DNA of 41,018 nt, taken from assembly GCA_018662075.1 (NCBI GenBank), contig JABJGX010000023.1, forward strand, positions 1 through 41,018. Reading direction: 5' to 3'. This DNA comes from Candidatus Peregrinibacteria bacterium. Its GTDB lineage: Bacteria; Patescibacteriota; Gracilibacteria; Peribacterales; Peribacteraceae. The notes below the pieces were generated by a model. That model did no database searches. It was not told the DNA's origin and worked only from the letters and a program-made list of their open reading frames with translations. Both the position numbers and the translations under genes were made by a program. Positions 15,709-24,682 of the stretch are shown piece by piece. The stretch's first letter is position 1; each line of letters begins with the position of its first letter.

Positions 15709-16848
15709 ATGAATTTTCGAAATACACTACTCATTCTTGCGGCATTTATTATCCTTTCTGTTGCTGCCAGTGTGCAGATAACGGCAAGTGTTCTTGAGCG
15801 AGGGTACGTTGCATCGGAAAAAGAGAATGCAACAGAATCTATCCTTTCGCAGAAAAAGCAATCACTCAAGCTTCTTGATGAGCTGCGAGCGGCATCTGGA
15901 CATGAGCGACTTGTTGGTACTCGGCTGCATGAAGTAGAGCGAAAGCGTCGCATGTTGCAACGTCAGATTGATCAGTTGAAGGAAGAGGAGGTATTGCATG
16001 GAGCAGCACCAGAGAGGGAACTTGACGTATCGACATTAGTATCGGACCTTAGCTCACGTCGGTTTAGTGATAGGCTTGCTGATCATCAGGCTAGTCGGTT
16101 TCTGAGACGCATGGCCCAACGTGCAGGACTTCAATTCACCGGTGGTAGCAGTGTGTTTACTGCCGAGAAGCTGCTTGCATTACGAGCGCGAGATACAGCG
16201 CTTGAAAAGAAACAGGGTCTACTGGCTGTTGATCTGAAAAGAAATGAAAAGCGTGTTCGTGCAAATACCTATCAGCTAACGGCTGCACGCCAGATGCTGA
16301 GGCAGACACAAGAGGTGATGTTTGCTTTGCAGAATCATTTAGTACGCATTGACGCACAGATTGCTCGTCGCCAAGAGAGGCAACGTATTGCAAGAGGGGA
16401 TTTAGATCCACAGTTTAATAAATATGAAGAAGAAAAAGGATACGTTGATGCGTTTATCTGGCCAGCGAAAGCACGCATAACTGCTGGATTTTTGGAAGCC
16501 AGCTACCTTGCATTCTTTGGTATTCCTCATAAGGCAATTGATATTGCAGTGCCACACGGTACTCCTGTAAAAGTTGCAGCTGACGGTATTGTGTACCTTG
16601 CACTAGACTCAGGTATGGGGTATTCGTATGTGCTCGTTGGTCATCGTAATGGGTACGCAACCTTGTATGGTCATCTTTCAAGTATTGATGTCATTGTTGG
16701 TGAGCCTCTTGACGCTGGTCAGATTATTGGATTAAGTGGGGCAACTCCTGGTACACCTGGGGCTGGATCTGTTACTACTGGTGCACATCTTCATTTTGAA
16801 ATGACCAAAGATGGAAAACATATTGACCCGCTTACTATGCTCGAATAA
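15709..16848 (+). CDS. M23-family peptidase with coiled-coil (EnvC/NlpD-like)
   Basis: 379 residues. A signal or anchor segment (about 6-27) is followed by a long charged coiled coil (about 30-235, rich in Arg, Glu, Leu and Gln) and a C-terminal LytM/M23 domain (about 262-379). Zinc ligands are visible: His274 and Asp278 in HKAIDIAVPHGTPV, and His362 in HLHFE, with His360 as the catalytic partner. The domain therefore looks active and would cut cross-links or bridges in peptidoglycan, or activate another hydrolase as EnvC does. The usual Gly after His274 (HxGxD) is Ala here. An unknown 102-residue gene starts 2 nt after its stop. Confidence 0.9.
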   Translation: MNFRNTLLILAAFIILSVAASVQITASVLERGYVASEKENATESILSQKKQSLKLLDELRAASGHERLVGTRLHEVERKRRMLQRQIDQLKEEEVLHGAAPERELDVSTLVSDLSSRRFSDRLADHQASRFLRRMAQRAGLQFTGGSSVFTAEKLLALRARDTALEKKQGLLAVDLKRNEKRVRANTYQLTAARQMLRQTQEVMFALQNHLVRIDAQIARRQERQRIARGDLDPQFNKYEEEKGYVDAFIWPAKARITAGFLEASYLAFFGIPHKAIDIAVPHGTPVKVAADGIVYLALDSGMGYSYVLVGHRNGYATLYGHLSSIDVIVGEPLDAGQIIGLSGATPGTPGAGSVTTGAHLHFEMTKDGKHIDPLTMLE

Positions 16849-16850
16849 TT

Positions 16851-17159
16851 ATGACTGACCGAATGACACCAGAGGATGAGATCCGCGCTGCACTTGAACA
16901 GAAAAGTGAAGCACAGATTGGAGAGCTTAAAAGACTCGTTGATGTTGGAAGAGATGAGTATCATACCTTCCTGAGTCGTATTGGTTTGGGATGGCTTATG
17001 CATACCAGCAGAAGTTCTTTAAAAAGAGCTATGAACGAGATGGCAGACATCGAAATAGATTCCCGTCGAGGGGGTCCAAATATGGCTATTTATCCAGACT
17101 CAGACCGAAGTATGGTAGACCATTACAGACTCAAGCAGTCTCGGGATCAGTCGGCTTAA
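16851..17159 (+). CDS. Small charged protein of unknown function
   Basis: 102 residues, no signal peptide or membrane segment. It is helical and highly charged (EDEIRAALEQKSEAQIGELKRL), then has a short hydrophobic patch (FLSRIGLGWLMHT) and a charged tail. Starting 2 nt after the M23 peptidase stop, it is almost certainly co-transcribed with it. Its last codons overlap the end of rsmI on the other strand by 4 nt (tail to tail). I do not recognise the family. Confidence 0.65.
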   Translation: MTDRMTPEDEIRAALEQKSEAQIGELKRLVDVGRDEYHTFLSRIGLGWLMHTSRSSLKRAMNEMADIEIDSRRGGPNMAIYPDSDRSMVDHYRLKQSRDQSA

Positions 17160-17830
17160 CGCTGTGCACCAATGATAACGACGAATTCTCCTTTTTTTGT
17201 AATACTTGCTGCAGTGTTTTTTAGTTCTGCAACAGTGGTATGTGTGAGTTCTTCATACATTTTTGTAAGCTCTCGTGCGACGACGACGATTCGGTCTGGT
17301 TGCTCTGTTAGTGCATCTGCAATTTCACAGAGAGTTTTTTCTATTCTGTGGACAGACTCATACAGAACGATGGTTCGTTTCTCCTCCGCAAAAGATCTGA
17401 AGAGTGTTTGTCGCCCCTTCTTTAGAGGGGGAAACCCCATGTAGACAAATTGATTAATAGGGAGGCCAGAAACAGACAATGCTGTGAGGAATGCGGATGG
17501 ACCGGGGATAGCCTCTATTGTTAGTTCTTCTTTTCGGGCTCTGGAAACAAGTGCGTATCCAGGATCAGAGATACCAGGAGTACCAGCGTCTGATACCATT
17601 ACCAAATGCTCTCCTCCTTTGAGGCGCTCTATAATACCGTCTACTTTCTCTGGTTTGGTGTATCCGTGGCAAGAGATGAACTCTTTCTTTGGGATATCTA
17701 AGTGCTTTAAAAGCTGTCCTGTTACACGGGTATCTTCACACACAATGGCATCGCAGGCCTTGAAAGTCTCAATGGCCCTTAGGGTGATATCCCCAAGGTT
17801 TCCGATGGGTGTGGCAATTATCGATAACAT
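17156..17830 (-). CDS. rsmI: 16S rRNA (cytidine-1402-2'-O)-methyltransferase RsmI
   Basis: 224 residues of the tetrapyrrole-methylase fold that methylates the 2'-OH of C1402 in the ribosomal P site using SAM. Family motifs: IATPIGNLGDITLRAIE at residues 5-21, CEDTRVTGQLLKHL (about 36-49), VSDAGTPGISDPGYALV (about 79-95), the P-loop-like EAIPGPSAFLTALSVSGL (about 107-124) and FPPLKKGRQ (about 134-142). At 224 residues it lacks most of the C-terminal extension found in the E. coli enzyme (286 residues), as in many reduced genomes. It diverges from gyrA, with 86 nt between the starts. Confidence 0.95.
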   Translation of the reverse strand: MLSIIATPIGNLGDITLRAIETFKACDAIVCEDTRVTGQLLKHLDIPKKEFISCHGYTKPEKVDGIIERLKGGEHLVMVSDAGTPGISDPGYALVSRARKEELTIEAIPGPSAFLTALSVSGLPINQFVYMGFPPLKKGRQTLFRSFAEEKRTIVLYESVHRIEKTLCEIADALTEQPDRIVVVARELTKMYEELTHTTVAELKNTAASITKKGEFVVIIGAQR

Positions 17831-17916
17831 TGCTTCTATCTTAGCAAATTCTTTGCCTTTTGCCCCTTCCTTCTGGCGGATTTTTCGGTATGATCTTCTC
17901 GTCCTATGGGATTTAT

Positions 17917-20568
17917 ATGGCTGATACCAATGACAACGCAGGCGAGCAGCAAGAGGACGCTAAGCCAAACCAAAGCGAGTTTGAACAACTGGACCTTGGT
18001 GAAACCCTCTCTTCTATTGGGCGTATTGCTCCACGCAGTATTGTCACGGAAATGGAGGAAAGCTACTTGAGCTACGCGATGAGCGTTATCGTATCTCGTG
18101 CTCTTCCAGATGCACGCGATGGACTAAAACCTGTTCACCGTAGAATTCTTTACGTTATGCACGAGCTTGGGCTTCGAAGTAATGCAAAGTTCCGAAAGTC
18201 TGCAGCAGTAGTCGGAGACGTAATGGGTAAGTATCACCCGCATGGAGATTCTTCTATTTATGATGCACTCGCACGTATGGCGCAAGACTTCTCTATGCGT
18301 CACATGCTCGTAAATGGACAGGGAAACTTCGGTTCTATCGATGGTGATAATCCAGCGGCCATGCGTTACACCGAGGCCAAGATGCAAAAGATCACAGAAG
18401 AGATCTTGCAAGATATTGAAAAAGATACTGTGCTGTTCCGACCGAATTACGATGGATCGAAGAAGGAGCCAACAGTGTTGCCAACGAAGCTTCCCGTTCT
18501 TCTCATGAACGGTACGGTTGGTATTGCGGTTGGTATGGCTACGAACATTCCACCACATAATCTTGCAGAATTGATGGCTGCAATTTTGCATATCATTGAT
18601 AATGAGGATGCAACTGTTGAAGACCTTCTGCAATATGTTCAGGGTCCAGACTTCCCAACAGGAGGAATTGTGTATGACAAAGAAGTGCTAAAGCAGGCTT
18701 ACCTAACAGGTCGTGGTAGCGTTGCTGTTCGTGGTAAGGCTGAAATCGAAGAAGGAAAGAATGGCAGATACCGTATTCGTATCTCTGAACTTCCATATCA
18801 GGTCAATAAGTCTACGATGATCGAAAAGATGGCACGTCTTGTCACTGATAAGATTATCCCTGGAGTATCAGATATCCGTGATGAGTCTGACCGTGATGGT
18901 ATTCGTGTGATTATCGAGCTCAAGAAGGAGTCGTATCCCCAGAAGGTTCTGAACCAATTGTTCAAGCATACAGATTTGCAAAATAGCTTTAGCTTCAACT
19001 GTATTTCTTTGGCAGATGGCCTTCAGCCTCGCCTCATGAACTTACTAGAGATGCTGACGATCTTCATCGATCATCGTCGTGAAGTGATCACTCGTCGTGT
19101 TACATTCGACCGCAATAAAGCACGTGATCGTGCTCATATCCTTGAAGGACTTAAAATTGCCTTGGATGACATTGATGCAGTAATCGAGACTATTAAGAAG
19201 AGTGCTGATAAAGACATTGCAAAAGATAACCTTGTAAAGAAGTTTAAGCTTTCAGACCTTCAGGCTGATGCGATCTTGCAGATGCGTCTTCAGACTTTGT
19301 CTGGTCTTGAGAGAAAGAAGCTCGAAGAGGAGCTTGCTGAAAAGTTGAAGTTCATTGCAGAGTGCGAAGCGATTCTTGCTGATAAGAAAAAGATTGATTC
19401 AATCATCAAAGATGAATGCACAAAGGTGAAAGAGTCATACGCAGAGCCTAGGCGGACTACTATTGTAAAGCATGCTATTGGACAGTTCAGCGCGAAAGAT
19501 ACTATCCCGAATTCGCCAATGATCGTAGCGCTTACCTCTGGTGGTTATGTAAAGAGGCTTTCTCCTATGCAGTTCCGTGCACAGTCTCGTGGAGGAAAGG
19601 GTGTAAAGGGAATGACAACGAAAGAAGAAGATGAGATCCAGACATTGCTTCATGTTATGAACCACGATGACTTGTTGTTCTTCACGAACACTGGTCGCGT
19701 CTTCAAGCTTCCTGCGTTCGAACTTCCACAGGGAAGTCGTATTGCAAAGGGGCAGGCGATTGTAAACTTGTTGCAGTTGCAGCCAGACGAAGTGGTGACA
19801 TCTATTTTGAAGTCAGACCTTGAAGACAGAACACACCTCTTCATGATTACAGAGCATGGAACAGTGAAGCGAACAGAGCTTTCACAGTTCGAGAACATCC
19901 GCCGCAGTGGTCTCATTGCTCAGAAGATGAACGAAGGGGATTCATTGAAGTGGGTTCTTGCAACGACTGGCAAGAGTGAAATCTTGATTGTTACCAAGAA
20001 GGGTAAGGCTATTCGATTCCCAGAAGCAGATGTTCGCGCGATGGGACGAAGTGCAGCTGGAGTTCGTGGAATTAAGCTTTCAGGAGAAGACATTGTTGTT
20101 GAAGCTGGGTCTATTGAAGAGAGTAAGACAAGCATGCTTCTTGTCGTGATGGAAAATGGACTTGGAAAGATGACTTCTGTTGAAGAGTATCGATTCCAGG
20201 GTCGTGGAGGAACGGGGGTAAAAGCAGCACAGCTTACCGCTAAAACTGGTGATATCGTTGGAGGATGCATCTTGCAGCAAGGAGAGGATGGAGATCTTCT
20301 TTGTATCAGTAAGTCAGGTCAGACTATCCGAATGCGTCTTTCAGACATTCCTTCCAGAGGACGTGCTACACAGGGAGTTATCGTTATGCGCCTTAAGGCT
20401 CGTGATAAGGTCGCTACCATGAGTGTCGTAATGGAGGATAAAGAGGGGGAAGAAGCAGTACTCGAGGCTGCAGGAGAAACGCAGGAAGAAGAGGTAGAAG
20501 CTATCAAAAAGGAAGAACGACGTGTGAAGAGGGCAGCTGCTGAGGCGAAAAAAGTAGCAAAAAACTAG
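17917..20568 (+). CDS. gyrA: DNA gyrase subunit A
   Basis: 883 residues. Gyrase introduces negative supercoils; GyrA cuts and rejoins DNA. The start at 17917 gives an acidic N-terminal tail and then the breakage-reunion domain (RIAPRSIVTEMEESYLSYAMSV). The catalytic Tyr is Tyr151 in AAMRYTEAK. The quinolone region reads HPHGDSSIYDALARMAQ, keeping Ser112 and Asp116 (E. coli Ser83 and Asp87), so no resistance change is seen. The C-terminal beta-pinwheel carries the gyrase-specific box as QSRGGKG near residue 555 (E. coli QRRGGKG), arguing for gyrase rather than topoisomerase IV. The tail is Glu/Lys-rich. gyrB is not in the window. An ATG 19 codons upstream gives a non-conserved extension and was not used. 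Confidence 0.97.
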   Translation: MADTNDNAGEQQEDAKPNQSEFEQLDLGETLSSIGRIAPRSIVTEMEESYLSYAMSVIVSRALPDARDGLKPVHRRILYVMHELGLRSNAKFRKSAAVVGDVMGKYHPHGDSSIYDALARMAQDFSMRHMLVNGQGNFGSIDGDNPAAMRYTEAKMQKITEEILQDIEKDTVLFRPNYDGSKKEPTVLPTKLPVLLMNGTVGIAVGMATNIPPHNLAELMAAILHIIDNEDATVEDLLQYVQGPDFPTGGIVYDKEVLKQAYLTGRGSVAVRGKAEIEEGKNGRYRIRISELPYQVNKSTMIEKMARLVTDKIIPGVSDIRDESDRDGIRVIIELKKESYPQKVLNQLFKHTDLQNSFSFNCISLADGLQPRLMNLLEMLTIFIDHRREVITRRVTFDRNKARDRAHILEGLKIALDDIDAVIETIKKSADKDIAKDNLVKKFKLSDLQADAILQMRLQTLSGLERKKLEEELAEKLKFIAECEAILADKKKIDSIIKDECTKVKESYAEPRRTTIVKHAIGQFSAKDTIPNSPMIVALTSGGYVKRLSPMQFRAQSRGGKGVKGMTTKEEDEIQTLLHVMNHDDLLFFTNTGRVFKLPAFELPQGSRIAKGQAIVNLLQLQPDEVVTSILKSDLEDRTHLFMITEHGTVKRTELSQFENIRRSGLIAQKMNEGDSLKWVLATTGKSEILIVTKKGKAIRFPEADVRAMGRSAAGVRGIKLSGEDIVVEAGSIEESKTSMLLVVMENGLGKMTSVEEYRFQGRGGTGVKAAQLTAKTGDIVGGCILQQGEDGDLLCISKSGQTIRMRLSDIPSRGRATQGVIVMRLKARDKVATMSVVMEDKEGEEAVLEAAGETQEEEVEAIKKEERRVKRAAAEAKKVAKN

Positions 20569-20614
20569 AAGAATCCTTGCGTTGAGAGCTAAATTCTCTA
20601 AAATCAGCACAATT

Positions 20615-20827
20615 ATGAAAGCAGCAATCCATCCAGAAGTACACGGCGACGCTAAAACCACATGTTCTACATGTGAAATGGTGTTTGAAGTGCCATCTAC
20701 TGTGAAGGAAATGACTGTTGAGCGCTGCCGTAACTGTCACCCGATTTATACTGGAAAGGTACAGGAGAAGGCTACAGGAGGACGCGTAGAGCGTTTCCAG
20801 AAGAGAATGGCTGCGAAAAAGGCTTAA
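20615..20827 (+). CDS. rpmE: 50S ribosomal protein L31
   Basis: 70 residues, normal for L31. It begins MKAAIHPEVHGDAKTTCSTC, and four cysteines (CSTC near residues 17-20, CRNCHP near 38-41) bind zinc, so this is the C+ type. It ends with the typical KVQEKATGGRVERFQKR. The ATG at 20615 is chosen over one 11 codons upstream because it gives the family N terminus. A plausible promoter (TTGCGT, 16 bp, TAAAAT) lies between gyrA and the start, leaving a leader of only a few bases. No Shine-Dalgarno is seen. Confidence 0.95.
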   Translation: MKAAIHPEVHGDAKTTCSTCEMVFEVPSTVKEMTVERCRNCHPIYTGKVQEKATGGRVERFQKRMAAKKA

Positions 20828-20866
20828 TATACACATATTTAGACTATTCATCGTTCAGTATCAGAT

Positions 20867-20893
20867 CTAGCACTCAAAGCCAAAGAATGCTAA
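20867..20893 (+). promoter_or_regulatory. CIRCE operator upstream of hrcA
   Basis: CTAGCACTC (20867-20875), 9 bp, then GAATGCTAA (20885-20893). The CIRCE consensus is TTAGCACTC, 9 bp, GAGTGCTAA, so the match is 16 of 18 half-site bases with the exact spacer. The right half overlaps the -10-like TAAAAT (20891-20896), and the hrcA ATG follows 9 nt after the element. HrcA bound here would block its own promoter, giving heat-relieved autoregulation. Confidence 0.85.
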
Positions 20894-20902
20894 AATATAT
20901 AT

Positions 20903-21613
20903 ATGAATGATCGTCAATCCCGTCTCCTAGCAGCGATTATAGACCAGTTTATTGAGACTGCGGGTCCGGTAGGATCGAAGAAACTTTTGGAGTCAGGAGA
21001 GTTTAATTGTAGTAGTGCAACTATTAGAAATGAAATGGGAATGCTTGAAGATGAAGGTTTTCTAGAGCAGCCACATATTTCAGCTGGACGCGTCCCAACT
21101 GCGTCTGGATATCGGTTGTATGTTCGGCAGTACATGAAGCCAAACAGTAGGGAAGCGGTGGTACGTAAGAAGTTTGAATCGTTAAAATCTTTTTACTTAG
21201 AACAGAAAGACCAAGAGAAGGTATATGAGGCAGTGGCACTTCTTACGCATATGATTCCAAATGTTGCTTTTGCAACTGTTCCACATAAGTCTCGTGTGTA
21301 TTATCTGGGCCTTTCAAATGTACTAAAGCAGCCAGAGTTTCAAGCTAATCCGACTCTTGCGAGTGGTATTGCTGAAGTCCTAGAAGACCACCTGACAGAA
21401 ACATTGTCTTCTATGGATATTAACGAAAAGATTCACTATTACATTGGAGAAGAGAATGTCCTCGAACAGATCCATAGTTGTTCCATGATGGTGACCAAGT
21501 ACACTGTACGTGGGGAAGAGGGGGTGATTGGAATACTTGGACCAATGCGTATGGATTACGGGTATAATACTGTGGCACTCGACATGATTACCGAACTCTT
21601 AAAAACAGAATAA
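20903..21613 (+). CDS. hrcA: Heat-shock repressor HrcA, short form
   Basis: 236 residues, against about 340 for typical HrcA. The N-terminal winged helix is clear: RLLAAIIDQFIETAGPVGSK, then SSATIRNEMGMLEDEGFLEQ and PHISAGRVPTASGYRLYV. The C-terminal dimerisation/GAF-like part ends GVIGILGPMRMDYGYN, as in the family, so the missing ~100 residues come from the middle and not from a frameshift. A CIRCE operator directly upstream supports the call independently. HrcA normally represses groESL and dnaK when folded with GroEL's help; none of these genes is in the window. The next gene starts within its stop codon (1-nt overlap), so a large ATPase gene shares the CIRCE-controlled transcript. Confidence 0.92.
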   Translation: MNDRQSRLLAAIIDQFIETAGPVGSKKLLESGEFNCSSATIRNEMGMLEDEGFLEQPHISAGRVPTASGYRLYVRQYMKPNSREAVVRKKFESLKSFYLEQKDQEKVYEAVALLTHMIPNVAFATVPHKSRVYYLGLSNVLKQPEFQANPTLASGIAEVLEDHLTETLSSMDINEKIHYYIGEENVLEQIHSCSMMVTKYTVRGEEGVIGILGPMRMDYGYNTVALDMITELLKTE

Positions 21614-24279
21614 TGACATCAACACTCCTTCAGATTCGTCCTTCCCAGGAAAACGAACGCGGCCCGCTCTACGCGGAGTCTGCAATTTCTGCATTGCACT
21701 CCCTTCCCGGAAAGAATCCCGTAGGACTCGAGATTGGTATGGCTCCGAATGGAAAGATTGGATTCTATGTCCGTTCTTCTGCCGATGCCGTGCGTCTTAC
21801 AGAGTCTCAGTTGTATGCCCAGTATCCAGATATCGATATTGAATATATAAAAGAAGATCCATTTTCTGCGTCGGAGGATGAAGTGGTGCTGTCGGTAGAT
21901 TTGGTGTTAACAGACCCCGAGATCTTCCCTATCAAACGTCACCCTCAGTTCGATGACATGCTTACACGAGTAAACGTGGACCCGATTGCGGGTATTACAT
22001 CGACACTGTCACGTTATCCTGTTCCTGGTATTCGGGGACATGTATCTGTTGTTATATGTCCACTAACAGGAGATTTCAGACGTCGCGCTTTGCGATTCTT
22101 GCCTCTGCTAGAGAAAGGAATGTCTGCGGTTTCGGTTCGTCATGCAGCACTTTTTTCTCGTATGCAACTAGCACGTGGATGGAGGCGATATGTGTACATG
22201 CCGTTTGCATTACTCCTTGGAGGTTTTCGCGCCTGGCCTGGGTTTTCAAAGTTCTTGAAAGCACCATCTCTGTTCGGTACAGAGTCTTCATATGACCCAG
22301 ATGATATGGCGCAGGCAAGTGCACGAACGCATGATAGAGAAGATGGAATTACAGGTTCTGCTGATAAGATGAATCGGCTGCTGTTTACGTGTAATGTACG
22401 CCTCAGTGTTATTTGCCCTAAAGAGCATAAGACTCTCGGGGAAGAGAAGCTTCGTGAAATGATTGGAAGCTTCAGGCAGTTTGCGCTGCCACATTCTAAT
22501 GCTTTTGGTGCTGACAAGGTACAGGCAGAGGCTGCGGTGCATCATGGTATGCGTTCTCGTCCATATGTACTGTCAACGGAAGAAATTGCTACCGTGTGGC
22601 ACATGCCAACGATCTTGGTTCAGACACCAAATGTCGATTGGGTGCTCAGTAGGAAGCTAGAGCCACCGAATAACTTGCCACTTGCAGAGAGGGAAGATGT
22701 TACAGTACTTGGTGAAGCGGTGTTCCGTGGTGAGCGTCATAGGTTTGGTATCCAGCCAATAGACCGAGGACGACATGCGTATATTATTGGAAAAACAGGT
22801 ATGGGTAAGTCTACTATTTTAGAGAACATGGTATTTTCAGATATTCATGCAGGAAAAGGAGTTGCAGTGATAGATCCTCATGGAGACTTGATTGATGCAA
22901 TTTTGAAGTTCATTCCGAAAAGTCGCAGCAATGATGTGGTTCTTTTCGATCCATCAGATAAGGAATTCCCTCTGTCATTTAATGTTTTGGATTGTCCAGA
23001 TCCAAGCCAGCGAGATCTCGTTGCCTCTGGTCTTATGAGTGTCTTTATGAAGATGTGGCCAGACTCATTTTCGGGTCGTATGGAGCATATCCTTCGTAAT
23101 ACCTTACTTGCCCTTTTGGAAGCAGAGGGTTCTTCGATGCTTGGAATTATGCGTATGTATGCAGACGATTCTTACAGAGCAAAAGTAGTGTCGACAGTGA
23201 CGGACCCAATGGTAAAAAGCTTCTGGAATGATGAATATGCAGTGTGGACAGAGAAGTACAGAACAGAAGCTGTTGCTGCTATTCAAAATAAGGTTGGACA
23301 GTTGCTCTCCACACCTCTGATTCGAAACATTGTTGGACAGGTACAGAGTCGATTAGATATTCGTCATTCAATGGATACAGGAAAAATTATTTTGGTGAAT
23401 TTGAGTAAAGGAAAACTCGGAGAGGATGCATCTGCATTCCTTGGGTCTATGCTTGTAACGAAGTTTCAGATCGACGCCATGAGTAGGGCAGATATTCCAG
23501 AGGAAGAACGTAAAGATTTCTACCTGTACGTGGATGAATTCCAAAACTTTGCGACAGAATCTTTTGCGACGATTCTCTCTGAGGCTCGTAAATACCGCCT
23601 TAACCTGACGATGGCTAACCAGTATGTAGCACAGTTATTGATAGGTGATAACGGTACAAAGTTACGTGATGCTGTATTTGGTAATGTTGGTTCATTGTTC
23701 TCTTTCCAGGTGGGAAGTGATGATGCAGAGGTGCTGAGTTTGCAGTTCGAAGAAGCGGTAACACCGAAAGATATTCTCAGCCTTCCAAAGTATCACGCGT
23801 ATATGCGATTGATGATTGATGGAATTCCGAGTAAACCTTTCTCTGTATCGACATTACCGCCACCAGTTTTTGAACAAGACCCGGGTAGGGTCGAAAAGAT
23901 TCGTGAAATGTCTCGTGAACGCTATACCGAAAAGAGGTCAGTTATCGAGGAGAAGATTTTGCGTTGGGCAGCGTCTGCTGCAGAGGGAAGAAGTAATGCA
24001 AAGGTCGCATCAAAGGCTAAGGAAAAAGAAGATGAAGAAATAAAGAAGGCACGGAAGAAGGGGATGAAGCTTCCTGAATACAGAGCATGGAGAGATAGAG
24101 AAATGTGGATGAATGATTATAATATGATTCGAAAAAAATCTTTGCTCGGAGAACCGTTGAACGCAGATGAAGAAAAGACAAAGATAGATTTAGAAAAGAA
24201 GCTCGAGACCTCTGGTGGAATTCCTGAAATCAGCAAGGGCTTACAGGCAGAGCTAGACAAGAAGAATGGAGCTGCTTAG
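21613..24279 (+). CDS. VirD4/TraG-like membrane-associated ATPase
   Basis: 888 residues. The ATPase core has Walker A GKTGMGKST (about 393-401), a following VAVIDPHGDLIDAIL motif, Walker B FYLYVDEFQNFA (about 635-646) and an arginine-rich sensor region (SEARKYRLNLTMANQYVAQL). This is the pattern of type IV secretion coupling proteins (VirD4/TraG, DUF87/HerA-like) that pump DNA or protein. The N-terminal 370 residues hold a short hydrophobic stretch near 195-215 (YVYMPFALLLGGF) and otherwise an unrecognised domain. The C-terminal 120 residues are Lys/Glu-rich. Related proteins are common in Patescibacteria, where DNA uptake or pilus roles are discussed. No other secretion gene is nearby. Co-transcription with hrcA is odd and may link it to stress. 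Confidence 0.85.
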   Translation: MTSTLLQIRPSQENERGPLYAESAISALHSLPGKNPVGLEIGMAPNGKIGFYVRSSADAVRLTESQLYAQYPDIDIEYIKEDPFSASEDEVVLSVDLVLTDPEIFPIKRHPQFDDMLTRVNVDPIAGITSTLSRYPVPGIRGHVSVVICPLTGDFRRRALRFLPLLEKGMSAVSVRHAALFSRMQLARGWRRYVYMPFALLLGGFRAWPGFSKFLKAPSLFGTESSYDPDDMAQASARTHDREDGITGSADKMNRLLFTCNVRLSVICPKEHKTLGEEKLREMIGSFRQFALPHSNAFGADKVQAEAAVHHGMRSRPYVLSTEEIATVWHMPTILVQTPNVDWVLSRKLEPPNNLPLAEREDVTVLGEAVFRGERHRFGIQPIDRGRHAYIIGKTGMGKSTILENMVFSDIHAGKGVAVIDPHGDLIDAILKFIPKSRSNDVVLFDPSDKEFPLSFNVLDCPDPSQRDLVASGLMSVFMKMWPDSFSGRMEHILRNTLLALLEAEGSSMLGIMRMYADDSYRAKVVSTVTDPMVKSFWNDEYAVWTEKYRTEAVAAIQNKVGQLLSTPLIRNIVGQVQSRLDIRHSMDTGKIILVNLSKGKLGEDASAFLGSMLVTKFQIDAMSRADIPEEERKDFYLYVDEFQNFATESFATILSEARKYRLNLTMANQYVAQLLIGDNGTKLRDAVFGNVGSLFSFQVGSDDAEVLSLQFEEAVTPKDILSLPKYHAYMRLMIDGIPSKPFSVSTLPPPVFEQDPGRVEKIREMSRERYTEKRSVIEEKILRWAASAAEGRSNAKVASKAKEKEDEEIKKARKKGMKLPEYRAWRDREMWMNDYNMIRKKSLLGEPLNADEEKTKIDLEKKLETSGGIPEISKGLQAELDKKNGAA

Positions 24280-24644
24280 TACTGAGGAGTTCCGTAGTCG
24301 CAGATGGCGTATCGTGTTCGTGGTGCTGTACTTCTTTTGTAGTCGTCGTATTGGCAGTCCGAGTAGTTAAGGTCTGATCCAAGGAAAGAGGAGACTCTGC
24401 GGTAATAGTTTTTCTGTTTATTTGGGACGTTCTCTGTAATGTAGCTGAAGATAACGCAGTCTCCCCAAGAGTTTCGTTTCTTACATTCGAATCCTGGATA
24501 GCGAGTTGCATCGAGTCCACGGTATTGGATTTCGATTCCAAGTACACGTGGAACCCAGTCCCAACTGAGTGCCTGGGCCTGCTCGGGTGTCGCTAATGTT
24601 ACTGCGAAGAGTAGGCTCGCCAAAAGTGATGAATATCGCTTCAT
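24276..24644 (-). CDS. Small secreted Cys-containing protein of unknown function
   Basis: 122 residues with a signal peptide (MKRYSSLLASLLFAVTLATPEQAQA, cleavage about residue 25). The mature part has four cysteines, in CKKRNSWGDC and in SDCQY...AICDY, enough for two disulfides, and many Tyr and Arg. No family recognised. Its first Cys pair resembles that of the secreted protein at 25658-26104 (CYYRDISGSC), so the two may be distant paralogues. Its 3' end overlaps the convergent ATPase gene by 4 nt. Confidence 0.7.
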   Translation of the reverse strand: MKRYSSLLASLLFAVTLATPEQAQALSWDWVPRVLGIEIQYRGLDATRYPGFECKKRNSWGDCVIFSYITENVPNKQKNYYRRVSSFLGSDLNYSDCQYDDYKRSTAPRTRYAICDYGTPQY

Positions 24645-24682
24645 AAGGCGGGTATAGTATGTTTATGACCTAATTTTGTCAA

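Noticed and set aside
15669..15953. N-terminal extension of ruvA
   Set aside because: The added 95 residues are Ser/Arg-rich and antisense to the M23 peptidase gene; the internal ATG gives the canonical RuvA N terminus.
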